Source: Emiliania huxleyi CCMP1516
Lineage: Eukaryota; Haptophyta; Isochrysidales; Noelaerhabdaceae
Assembly (NCBI RefSeq): GCF_000372725.1
Contig: NW_005196681.1
Coordinates: forward strand, 336,865-400,864
Direction of reading: 5' to 3'
DNA: 64,000 bases
The position numbers and the translations under genes were made by a program. Below, one piece after another: positions 31,379 through 41,068 of the stretch. The notes under the pieces were generated by a model. It was not told where the DNA came from, did no database searches, and worked only from the letters and a program-made list of their open reading frames with translations. The first letter of the stretch is position 1. Each line of letters opens with the position of its first letter.

Positions 31379-34300
31379 TCACTTCCCAGCCGCCTCCTTG
31401 GCCGCGATACACTGTAGCGCGGTGCAGACGGCCGTGTTGACGACGTCCTCCACGGTGCAGCCGCGCGAGAGGTCGTTGACGGGCAGGCGAAGGCCCTGCA
31501 TGATGGGCCCGACGGCGGACGTTTGGGAGGCTTGCTGCACCGCCTTGTACCCGTTGTTCGCTGCGTTGAGGTCGGGGAAGATGCAGACGGTCGCGTTGCC
31601 TGCCACCTTCGAATCCGAGTTCTTGAACTTGACCGCCGCCACCGCCGGGTCGACCGCCGCGTCGAACTGAATCGGCCCCTCGAAGGGGAACTCGGGCGCC
31701 TTGACCTTTGCGGCCTCGGTGGCTTCGCGCACCTTGTCGATCATGGGCCCCGCATTGCTGTCTCCCGTCGCGTAGGAGAGCATGGCGACGCGCGCATCGA
31801 TCCCAAAGGCCTTCGCCGTCCCAGCACTGGCGAGGGCAATCTCGGAGCTCTTCACTCTGCCGGAGCGCCCAACTGAGAATCAAGGCGTAACCGTCAATCG
31901 AGGCCAGAAGTCGTACAGTACCGGGACAGGGAAGCCTGACCTTTTGGGCCCGGCCGGGCGCCTGAGTGGTCACGAAGGACTCGTCATCGGGCCGGATAAT
32001 TGGGGGTTGAGAGGAGCAGCGAGGGTCCGCGCGCCATCTTGATGAGCTGTAGCGCTGGTCTCATCGTGTTTGCCGTGGAGTGGCACGCGCCAGAGACCAT
32101 GCCGTCGCAAATGCCCTCCATCATCATCATCGTGCCGAAGTAGGCGGGGTCGTCGAGCAGGAGCTGGAGCGCCTGCGCGGCTCGGAGGGTGGTCGTGATG
32201 GCCTCCGCTTGCCCCACCACAGCCCGGGATAGCAGGTGGCTTCCTGCTCCTCAGTCATGCCCTTCTTCTTTCTCGCCTCGTACAGCCCGGTGATCATCTT
32301 CGTCGCCCACGGCTCCGGCGAGTCCACAAGCACTTGTGCCGGATCGATGATCGTCGCCTTGCTCACATCCACGTGCGCCTGCGAGGGGGGTGGGTGCTGG
32401 CATTGAGGCATGCGCAGATGGTCCTCGCCGCGCACGCGTGTGCCGCGCCTTCTCTGCGAGCTGCATTACGGTCGACTTCTTCCCGACGATGGTGACCTCG
32501 CACAGGTCCCGCGCGAGCAGCTCGCCGGCGGCGGTGACCACGCGAGCGTCGTCACCCTTGCGAGGCGCACGAGCGCGGGTAAGGGGAGCAGCTTGGCGGC
32601 TGGGGGTGGCAGGACTCAGCTCGGCTTGGACGCCACCTCGGGAAGCACGATTTTTTGCTTGTTCTTACGCGCGGCCGAAAACATGTTGTGCTTGAAGATG
32701 AGCGGAGACATGTCGCGCACCGTCGAAGAGGGCGCCACCATCGCATCGACAAAGGCGGGGTCAATGTACTTGTCGATCAGCATTTGCGCCGTCTCGAGCT
32801 TGCCCTGCTGAAGCCCGCCCTTCTCCGAGGCGAGGGGGTGGAGCGCCCGCCCCATGGTGTTGACCACGTCGGCGGCCTGGAAGGAGGACATCTCTGTGAG
32901 CATCACCGGCATTCCGATGCCCTCGATGCCGGCGAGAATCTTCGAGATGTGCGGCGGGATCGACTTGGCGTTGGTCAGCAAGATACCCGGGTGATTGGGC
33001 GCGTTCCTACCGGAGAAGCGGTGCGTGGGTCGGGGCTGTCTGCGTCGAGTTGATCCCTGGGAAAGGGCGGCAGTCTCACTTGGACTGCGTCGCGAGAAGC
33101 AGCGACAGCACGATGTCAGTGCGGCCGGCGGCGGCGACGACGAGGGTGCCCGGTTGCTCCTGAAGCTGGGCGAGCAGGTCGGGAACCTGCAGCGTGCCCA
33201 CCTCGATGTTTTCCACAAACTGAGCGTGCAGGTTGCCGTGGCCGTATAGGATCTCCGCATTGGTCTCTTTCGCAATCTCTGCCATCGTGGGCAGGTGCAG
33301 ATTCTTGTGTGTCGGCACAAGCGCGATGGGCGAGATCCCGAGCCGCTCAAGCGACGCCTTCTGCTCAGCGGCGGCCGCCTCAAAGTTATCCTCGGGGAGC
33401 CCCTTGATGATCGCACCGGCGCAGGTCACCGACTCGCGGTCGAAGCCCGCCTACGGGGAGTGGAGAGCGAGCGCGTCCGCGTTCGATGCAGGTGGCGGCC
33501 TGTGCCGACCAGCCTTGAACGCACCTTAATGCCCTGCAGCTCTGCCTCAAGCTCCGCGCCCTCTACGCCCTCAATATAACAGTCGTGGACGATGACCGCC
33601 GGGATGTCGAGCGACTTGATCAGCTGCGCGTAGAAGAAGGAGGAGCCAGGCGCCTCGCGTGCACCGCGCGCATCCACGTTTTGCCCCGTCACAAGCACAA
33701 AGTCACGGCCCTCGGCATAGGCCTTGTACTTGTCGACGATCGTTCCGAAAACCTCGTCGGCCTTGCCCGCCGCGTAGAGCTCCGCCGCCTCCTCCGTCGT
33801 CATGCCGTACATGGCCTCCACCGGAACGTCGGTGAGGCCGAACTTTGCCGTCGCGCGCATGTACTGGAGGTACGGGTCCTTGTCTACGCCGGGCGTGAGC
33901 AGCCGAAAGTAGCCGAGCTGGGAGGAGCGCTTGACGACCGTGGCGAGGAGCGCCGCCTCGGTCAACTCGGTGTTCCTAAGGTCCGTCTCGATGTAGATTG
34001 CGCCGCCGAGCGGAGCCACGGTCGACGTGGCGGCTGCTGGCACAGCAGCCGTGGTCGCCGCTTTGACGCTCGCCTTTGCGCTGGCCACCTTGGCTGCCGG
34101 CAACACGCCGGCCGCCTGCGCGCTCTGCAGTGCAATCGAGAGCTCCTCGTTGGTGGGCACGACGAGGGTCTTGACGCTCGCGAAGGAGGACTGGACCTCG
34201 GACATGCCAACCTTGTTCTTGGTCGAGTCGATGTCGATGCCAAACTTGCTGAGGCCCGCGCAGACCGACTCGCGGAGGTTGGCATCGTTCTCGCCGATGC

Positions 34301-35487
34301 CGCCGGTGAAGACAACCGCGTCGCACTTGCCGTCGAGCTTGACGAGGTAGGCGCCGAGGTACTTGCGGATCCGCTGGATGGAGAGCGCGCGAGCGAGCGC
34401 CGCCGACTCGTTGCCCTTGTCCGCCTCCTCGCACACGTTGCGCCAGTCGGACGAGCCGCACAAGCCGAGCAGCCCGCTCTCCTTGTTCAGGAGCTTGTCG
34501 ATCTTATCACTCGAGTAGCCGAGGTGATTTGAGAGGAAGTGGATCACACCCGCGTCGACGTCGCCCGAGCGCGTGCCCATCACGAGCCCCTCGAGCGGCG
34601 TCAGCCCCATCGTGGTGTCGATGCACACTCCCCCCTTGCTCACCGCCATGCTCGCGCCATTGCCGAGGTGGCACATCACCAGGTTGAGCGAGTCCTCCGG
34701 CTTGCCAAGCAGCTCGGCTGTCTTCTTCTGCACGTACGTGTACGAAGTTCCTGCATACCGGCGGCGGCTCAGTCGGCGAGCGGCGAGCGGCGCACAGGGG
34801 CACGACAGCAGTGCCGCGCGCCGTGGAAGCCGTAGCGGCGGACAGCGTGCTCCTCGTACAACGACTTGGGAAGCGCATACCTTGCGAGCGGTGGGGGAGG
34901 CGCGCATGCAGTGGGCGCTGGCCCTCAAGTCCCTCCCTCGCGCGGCTGGCTCACATGTAGGAGTCAGGCGGCATGGTGGAGTGGAAGGCAGTGTCAAAGA
35001 TGGCCACGTGATCTGTCGGGAAGATTTTGCGAGCGAACTGGATGCCCAGCAGGTTGGCAGGATTATGAAGCGGTGCGAGTGGCACGCAGCGCTCAATCTC
35101 CGCCTCCACGGCCGCGTCCACCACCGCCGGCTTGGTGAGGGTCGGCCCTCCGTGTACAACACGGTGGCCAACGACGGCGATCTCGTCCACCGAGCCGATG
35201 GGCCCGCCCGCCTCGGTGAGGATGCTGACCACATTTTCGAGCGCAACGCCATGGTCCGGGAGATCCACCTCCAGCACAGTCTTCTTGTCGCCCAGCTTGT
35301 GAGTAATGCTCGAGCCGGCGCTACCCACACGCTCGACGAGCCCCGAACACACCGCCTTGGTCTCCGCACCGAGCTCAAAGAGGCCGTATTTGAGCGAGGA
35401 CGAGCCAGCGTTCAGCACAAGCGCACGCGTGGACAGCAACCGCGACCCCCGCGCCGCCAGGCGGAGGCCGGCGGTCCGAATGATCAT
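31379..35487 (-). CDS. Mitochondrial acetate kinase-phosphate acetyltransferase fusion
   Basis: ATG 35487 gives an Arg-rich presequence ([20 protein letters not shown]). Acetate kinase follows: [79 protein letters not shown]. Exons that keep frame are 35487-34955, 34880-34822, 34750-33525, 33450-33080, 33006-32637, 32556-32449 and from 32378. The 34750-33525 exon runs without interruption from acetate kinase through an alanine-rich linker into the N-terminal domain of phosphotransacetylase, so this is one protein. The rest is Pta: [42 protein letters not shown] (DRTGG-type region), [70 protein letters not shown]. Together they interconvert acetyl-CoA and acetate with ATP. The junction near 32243-32208 and the segment 32036-31857 are unresolved. 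Confidence 0.85.
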
Positions 35488-35615
35488 ATCCGGCCCTTTC
35501 TTCGGCCGAACGAAGTGAACGGCGCGGATGGACGCACGACAATTGTTTGGGATGCTTGGTGTGAGGTAGAATGCCGAAAGGCACCTAGCTGGCACCTCCC
35601 GGGAGGAGTGGGTGA
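35488..35615. promoter_or_regulatory. Shared 128-bp divergent promoter region (Ack-Pta / HDAC-like)
   Basis: Only 128 bp separate the start codons of the Ack-Pta fusion (minus) and the HDAC-family gene (plus). Both 5' ends must use this stretch, or the HDAC transcript may start later if ATG 35730 is used. CAATTG and ACAATTGT occur near 35548-35556; no TATA box is evident. Confidence 0.5.
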
Positions 35616-36821
35616 ATGAGTAGATACGAGTATGGACCAGAAGGCAAAGTAAATGTGGCCGGAAGAAAAGCCGGGCCCACGCCCACCCGGAGCGGCTGTG
35701 GCTGTGTGTGTATATGTGTATGTGTGTGTATGCTGCTCATCGTGCCCACCTCCAGTCTTTGGTCGCTCACCGTCGTGCACCAGACGCTCCACGAGCGGCA
35801 CCGGCCGCCTCCCGGCAAGCGGCACGCCGAGAGCCCGACGCGGCTGGTTGCCGCACGCAAAGCGCTCACCGCTGCGCCATTCGCGGGTCGCATCGTGTGG
35901 ACTCGGGCTCTGGACAGCGAGCGCACGCCACAGGACGCCGTCGCCGCGCTTAAGCTCGTGCACACTGTCGAGCACCTGCGAGCCGTCCAGGGCCTCTCCC
36001 AGAGCGGCGGCGGCGGGTTTGATATGGACACGTACTGCGCGCCCGGCTCGTGGGAGGCGATGCTGGACGGCACGCGTGCCTGGCTGCACGCGACGGCGCT
36101 CGCAGCGGAGGCGCGCGGCCCGGCGGTCGCCCTGTCTCGGCCGGCGGGCCACCACGCCACTGCGAGCGTCGCGATGGGCTTCGGACTCGTGAACTTTGCT
36201 GCCGCGGCCACTGCTGCGCTCCTCACGGCGCGGCCGGAGGCGAGAGTCTCGATCCTCGACTGGGACGTCCACTATGGGAACGGCGTCGCCGACCTGCTCC
36301 GCGAGGAGCCGCGAGCGCTGTACTGCTCGCTGCACGAGTTCGGCGGCTTCCCCGGCGGCGGAGAGGAGGAGCAGCAGCGCGGCCCGCGGGGCAACCTGCT
36401 GCGGCTGCCGCTTCCCCGCGGCTCGGGAAGAGAGGCATTCCTTTCCGCGCTGCGGGACAAGGCCCTCCCGTTCCTGCTGGCCCGCCCTCCTGACGTCCTG
36501 CTCGTCTGTGCGGGGTACGACGGCTTGCTGGCCGACCCTCTTGCAACGATGGAGCTCAGCCCCGCCGACTATGGCGAGGCTGTGAGGGCGGTGCTGGACG
36601 AGCACGGCTTCCCGGCGGAGCGAGTGGCGATCGGCCTCGAGGGCGGCTACGCGCTCGACTTAGAGGAGGGCATGCCTGCGGCGCTCGTCGAGACGTGCGG
36701 AGCGCTCATTGCCCGGGGCCGCCGGGGCGGAGGAGAGACTGACACTGGGTCTGGGACGGGACTGGGTCTGGGAGACAGTGTCCGTGAGTGTGAGAGGACA
36801 CGCGATTCCGCGGCCAGCTAG
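35616..36821 (+). CDS. Histone deacetylase-family (class II / acetylpolyamine amidohydrolase-like) protein
   Basis: An intronless frame of 401 codons starts at ATG 35616. The deacetylase fold becomes recognisable only after about residue 50 (VVHQTLHERHRPPPGKRHAE), so ATG 35730 (MLLIVPTSSLW) is an alternative start; a TG-rich tract lies between. Catalytic features are complete: LSRPAGHHATASVAMGFGLV (paired histidines), VSILDWDVHYGNG (zinc ligands D and H), LLVCAGYDGLLADPL (third zinc ligand D) and LEGGYALD (catalytic Tyr). The family removes acetyl groups from lysines or polyamines and releases acetate. The tail after about residue 365 is a Gly/Thr repeat (ETDTGSGTGLGLGDS). No obvious targeting signal. 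The head-to-head neighbour is the acetate-producing Ack-Pta fusion. Confidence 0.85.
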   Translation: MSRYEYGPEGKVNVAGRKAGPTPTRSGCGCVCICVCVCMLLIVPTSSLWSLTVVHQTLHERHRPPPGKRHAESPTRLVAARKALTAAPFAGRIVWTRALDSERTPQDAVAALKLVHTVEHLRAVQGLSQSGGGGFDMDTYCAPGSWEAMLDGTRAWLHATALAAEARGPAVALSRPAGHHATASVAMGFGLVNFAAAATAALLTARPEARVSILDWDVHYGNGVADLLREEPRALYCSLHEFGGFPGGGEEEQQRGPRGNLLRLPLPRGSGREAFLSALRDKALPFLLARPPDVLLVCAGYDGLLADPLATMELSPADYGEAVRAVLDEHGFPAERVAIGLEGGYALDLEEGMPAALVETCGALIARGRRGGGETDTGSGTGLGLGDSVRECERTRDSAAS

Positions 36822-36968
36822 TTTTAATGTTGACGACCGGAATTTGGTTATGTACGGGCTCTCGATGTGTACAGTACCCACCAGAGAACGAAGTGCGTAT
36901 CGCGTATGCACCGCGTCGCGTTCGCCGCCAGTCTCTCGACACCTCTCCTCTCTCGTCTCTGCGGCCGA

Positions 36969-37520
36969 TCAGCTCAAGAACGGATTCTCGTCGGTCGGCG
37001 GACTCGCGGCGCGCGGTTTGGGCGGACCCGCGCGTCCGCTGCGCGCCTCTCGAGCTCGCTGCAGCGCTGCATCGTTTGACCTCGGACTTCTCTCCTCCAC
37101 CGCCTCGGCCGACTCGGCGCGTGCGTGCGTCTGGAGTGCGAGCGGCACAGCGCAGCCCCACTCGCGTCGGAGGAGCGCAATCGCGTCGTCGCCGGCGCCT
37201 CGCTCAATCTCGCTCCGCGCGCACTCAGTCACCCTGCTCGCCCACGCCTCAAACTCGGCAGCGGGGAGAGGCAGGTCGGCCATCGCGTCGCCATCCGCGC
37301 AGAACGCAGCCCAAGCTGTCCGGCTGAGGACGCGAGCGCTAGTTCCGGCCGTCTCGTCCCGCTCCTCCTCCAGCGCGTCTGCGAGCAGCGCGAGTGCTCG
37401 GTGGCCTCGGTTGACCGGCCGTGCGCCGACCGCCATCTGCAGCTCGAGCACGGAGGCGCGCTCCTTCGCGCTCGCCGCCGTGCTGCTACCACTGCGCCGC
37501 AGCCCGGCGAGCATCTTCAT
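36969..37520 (-). CDS. Small helical protein of unknown function
   Basis: ATG 37520 (MKMLAGLRRSG) opens a single-exon frame of 183 codons that ends at 36969. It is predicted almost wholly helical and charged, for example ERASVLELQMAVGARPVNRG, HRALALLADALEEERDETAG and AEFEAWASRVTECARSEIER, with a proline-rich tip PPKPRAASPPTDENPF. No signal peptide or membrane segment. The 3' end faces the HDAC-like gene, 147 bp away. I do not recognise a family. Confidence 0.5.
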   Translation of the reverse strand: MKMLAGLRRSGSSTAASAKERASVLELQMAVGARPVNRGHRALALLADALEEERDETAGTSARVLSRTAWAAFCADGDAMADLPLPAAEFEAWASRVTECARSEIERGAGDDAIALLRREWGCAVPLALQTHARAESAEAVEERSPRSNDAALQRAREARSGRAGPPKPRAASPPTDENPFLS

Positions 37521-37743
37521 CTCTCTACTCTCAAGAGAGAGGGGCAAGCCAGCGTAAGCGCTTCAAGTAAAGGGACCTGCCGCTGGCGGAGAGCCGAGTG
37601 CGGGCCTCTTTTTTTTTCCAGTCTGCGCGTAAGCGCAGTCAGCGCGTCTGCGCCCTTTGTCGTGCCAGTGCTGTAGGTATGTTGTGCTGTGAGAGAGGCT
37701 TGTATTTTCAGATTCTTTTTCTCTTTGCGCTGCCAAGACAAAA

Positions 37744-37900
37744 AATCACGACTCTCACAGTGATTTGCATGGGCTCGGCAGCTTGTCGCCCTCAGTCGAA
37801 GCTGGAGCCGGTCCCGTGTTCTTCTACACTAGTATCATCTGTCCAGCGTCCACCCATACCGCGTTGGTGTCCAGTCCGAGCCTGGCTGTTCTTCTTTAAT
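37744..37900. repeat. Composite dispersed repeat (partners at 24979-25057 and 16382-16455)
   Basis: The first half (37744-37820) matches the repeat at 24979 and the second half (37828-37895) matches that at 16382. Together they outline a longer parental element of at least about 150 bp. It is followed by a TACA/CATA tetranucleotide-rich stretch at 37935-37980. Confidence 0.85.
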
Positions 37901-38124
37901 TATTTAATATCTTAGCGGATTCTTCGGCACCATCCTACATACACACATACATACATACTAGCATACATAGTACATACACTAGTCATGCAACACATAATAA
38001 AAGTAAAGCGAGACGGCCATGCTCCTCCTCTCCGACAAGCGACATCTCATGGTCATGCGCACAAACAACACTGGCTGTGGGGGTATGGATGCACAACCTC
38101 TTGCACCGCCCTCTGCACACACCA

Positions 38125-39114
38125 TCACAGCTTTGCGAGGGCAGCGATCTCCTCCTGTGTCAGCTTGAAGTCAAATATGTCGAGGTTCTCTCGGAAACGG
38201 GCGGGCGCACCGTCACGCTTCCGCGTGCCCGCAGTCGTGAAGCTGCAGCCCATGTCTGCGATCCAGCGCAGTGCGACCTGCGCCGCCGTCTTGCCGTACT
38301 TCTGGCCGATCATCGCGCACGCGTCCTTGCGGTTGCCTCGGAGCGCGCGCTGCAGTGGCGACCAGGCCTGCACGACCACGCCGCGCTTCGAGTTCTCTGC
38401 GACGATGCTGGCCGCGTTGCCGTCGTAGATGTTAGCAAAGCCCACGCCGAAGGGCAGCTGGTTCACGGTTGGCACTGTGGCGCTCTTGTCCGCAAGGATC
38501 ACGTCCAGCTGGCGCGGAGAAAAGTTGGAGACGGCGAGCGAGCGGGTCGTCTTCTGCGCCGCCATCTCCTCCAGCGCCGCCCACTGCCCACGAATCGAGT
38601 CGTCGTCGGGCCCTGGGTAGTCGAGCATTATCATGTCAACGTAGTCGGTGGCCGAGGCGAAGGCCTCGAGGTTCTCTCGGCAGCCTCTCGCTGAGAGCTT
38701 CCGAGCGGCGTCGAAGCCCTGCGCCTGGTTGGAGAGGACCGAGCCGCAGATGAAGAGCTCCTCGCGCGGCACGCCCGAGCGCTGGATGGCCCGCGCGAAC
38801 CCTCTCTGGTTGCGCGCGAGCACCGAGGCAAAAAAATTGCGATAGCCGCACTCGAGCGCCACGAGCGTGAGCTCTTCAGCATCCTTGTCATCGTAGATCT
38901 GGAGCCCAAACGAGGCGGTGGGGAAGTTGACGCCAGTGTTGAGCTTGAAACCCGCTTGCGCCGACGCGGGAACCGGCAAAAGCGAGGCCGTGCCGTGAGC
39001 AGCAGCCGGAACGGCCAGCGCGGCCGCGGCAAGCTCCCGGCGCGACAGGAGAGCCTGCGGCGGCCGTGTGACAGCGCAGGCGGCGGCGAAGGTCCACAGG
39101 GCGCTCATGTACAT
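38125..39114 (-). CDS. Aldo-keto reductase-like protein lacking the catalytic tetrad, plastid-lumen-type leader
   Basis: ATG 39114 starts a bipartite-looking leader: a short hydrophobic stretch (MYMSALWTFAAACAV), then SRREL followed by AAAALAVPAAAHG, like a twin-arginine lumen signal. The AKR barrel is clear: GVNFPTASFGLQIYD, LVALECGYRNFFASVLARNQ, YVDMIMLDYPGP, RSLAVSNFSPRQLD, VVVQAWSPLQRALRG, AAQVALRWIADMG. The usual tetrad is missing: the Asp and Tyr of GYRHIDTAxxY are replaced (GYRNFFASVL), the Lys of the FITTK strand is absent (FICGSVLSN), and the His of IHWP is Asp (LDYP). It is probably a non-catalytic NADPH-binding or structural protein. Single exon, 329 residues, near normal AKR length. 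Confidence 0.8.
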   Translation of the reverse strand: MYMSALWTFAAACAVTRPPQALLSRRELAAAALAVPAAAHGTASLLPVPASAQAGFKLNTGVNFPTASFGLQIYDDKDAEELTLVALECGYRNFFASVLARNQRGFARAIQRSGVPREELFICGSVLSNQAQGFDAARKLSARGCRENLEAFASATDYVDMIMLDYPGPDDDSIRGQWAALEEMAAQKTTRSLAVSNFSPRQLDVILADKSATVPTVNQLPFGVGFANIYDGNAASIVAENSKRGVVVQAWSPLQRALRGNRKDACAMIGQKYGKTAAQVALRWIADMGCSFTTAGTRKRDGAPARFRENLDIFDFKLTQEEIAALAKL

Positions 39115-39189
39115 GCGTGCCGGCGCACGGCGAAGAAGTCGACGAGCGCGAGATTGCGGAGGGTGGACAGTGGACAGGTGGGGCGTGGT

Positions 39190-40312
39190 ACCCCCTGGGT
39201 TCCGGCTCCTACCCGGGTACCCAGATAGGGGGTCTGTAGGTAGGTCCGTCGCTCGCGCGGGAGACGGCTAGCCGCGAGCGGGGCCATGCCAGACGAGTCG
39301 CCTGCGGCTGGGACGCCAGCCGAGACGGGTACGGCGGCGGCGCCCGCGGAGCGCGGTGGGTGGCCCGGTGGCGGCGCCCGGAGGCGGGCGCTGCCGCTGG
39401 GAGCCTAAAGGGTGTGGACCGTGAGTTGAGGAAATCGAGGGACGCGACCCACCTCGCCACAGACGGTCCCGCGCCTCGCCGCTAAGACAGTGGCACGCAC
39501 CGCGCAGCGGCGCGTGCCACTGTCTTTTGTCCGGAGTGAAAAGTCCAACGCGCTCGTCGGTGGCGGCTTCCCTCAACCTGCGCCGCGCTCGGCGAACCTC
39601 GACAGCGCTTTCGGTGGCATGCAGCTCTTTGCGACAGAAGCCTGGAGAGCAGCTCCACTGCTGCTCACACGCTCTGCACAGTTGACACAGCCTACTGTGC
39701 GGCTGCCACAGCTGTGACAGCGATGGGCTCGCCCTCACTGGCCCTCAGTCACTTGTGCTGCGGCTTGTGTGAGCTGCTCGGCGACTGCCGGCACACTGGG
39801 TGAGACCATGGGTGTGAGGTAAAACCACGCTACCACTCCAGCGCTTGGTCACATCGGCCCCGAGGTCAGATCCTTCTCCTCTCTGTTGGTGGTACGGCTT
39901 TAACACTTGTCTACTCGCTGGAGCCGAGCAGGAGGGCCCAGCGCACAACCCCTGGTCAACTCACGGTCCACACCCCGTATTCACAGAGGGCTCAACGGGA
40001 TTTTTTCGCTTCACTACGCGGCCACACGCAATCTAGGTAGGTAGGTGGGGCACGGACGCCTGGCGGTTGGGCGTTGCCGTTGGCGCCCGCAATAGGTAGG
40101 TATAGGTGTGTAGGGCGTTTGACCCCACTCACAGTTATTGTTATGGTGTTATGGCTCTCTGGGCATAGCAGCCCATAACATGTTATGGGTGTTATGGGTG
40201 TTATAGGGCCGGGCCGTATTCAATAGGTAGAGGTAGGTGTAGGGCGTTTTGGCGCGACTGAGCGTGTGGACAGACCCCCTATCTGGGTAGGAGTCGGAAC
40301 CCTGGAGTGGGG
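39190..40312. mobile_element. Putative non-autonomous element bounded by about 40-bp inverted repeats
   Basis: The left end (about 39190-39234, CCCCTGGGTTCCGGCTCCTA then CCC...CCAGATAGGGGGTCTG) is the near complement of the right end (about 40270-40310, CAGACCCCCTATCTGGGTAG then GAGTCGGAACCCTGG). An extra ACCCGGGT in the left copy is the main difference. Between them lie a 15-bp perfect hairpin (39484-39498 with 39512-39526) and GTTATGGGTGTTATGGG repeats at 40140-40210, but no transposase-like frame. Size and ends fit a MITE or other deletion derivative. Confidence 0.5.
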
Positions 40313-41068
40313 CAAGACCAAGAGAAGAATTCTCGGCTCTGAGAGAGACGAAACGGCAAACGCGCGCGGGGGCGGCGCGCGCCGGGCCGTGTGACTGTGT
40401 CTGTGAGGGCTGAGGCTGTTTCAAGACTGATGACTACTCCAACTCCTCCAAGGTCGTCCAGGCCGCAGGCGTTACATGTAAAAAGGCAGTGTCACAGTGA
40501 TCCCTGTGCGCTTTTCAGCCCTCTCCCCCTCCCTCCCGCCAAAGCACCAACAGTCTCAAGGGGCCAGCCGCTGGGGGAACCACCTCCGAAGCGCGAAGGG
40601 GCGGGGTGGACGTACGCCGGCGGCACGAGGGCTTCAGCCACGCAGCTACCAAGGGAACGCGACCCACACAAAGCACCAAAGTTAGGCATACCCCCCGGCG
40701 CAGTGTCCCCCGCTATGTGTCGCCGTTTGTCGGGGCACGCTATCCTGTGCAGGGTCAGGCGAGGGCAAGTGGGGGCGGCCGGGGCGCGCCGGGGGGACAG
40801 CCCCGAGAGGAGCGTGCTCCTGGGACCTCTCTTCCCAGTCCGGGGGAACGTCCGGGTGTTGGAAGTAAAGATATATTACTTTTTTTCAGCGGAGCAACAA
40901 TGTGTAAGAGAAGGTGGGGAGAGCGAGAGGCCGCGCCTGTGTGACGTGCGCCCTATGGCTGTGCTCGGCTGCACCGCGCCGCTCCCCGGCGCTCCGAGCG
41001 AGTCACCTCCGACCGGCCCTCGCTCCCGTGCGGGCTGCGCCTCGTCCCCGGCCTGGCTGTGGGCGGTC
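40313..41068. other. Intergenic, no supported gene
   Basis: The stretch between the inverted-repeat element and the 3' end of eIF3i shows no protein-like frame on either strand. Confidence 0.45.

Noticed and set aside
35616-35730. N-terminal 38 residues of the HDAC-like protein as a targeting peptide
   Set aside because: The segment includes translation of a TG-repeat (CVCICVCVCM) and has no targeting character; the downstream ATG is a plausible start instead.
39268-40036. Small ORFs inside the 39-40 kb inverted-repeat element as a transposase
   Set aside because: None has a DDE or other transposase motif and all are short with random composition.
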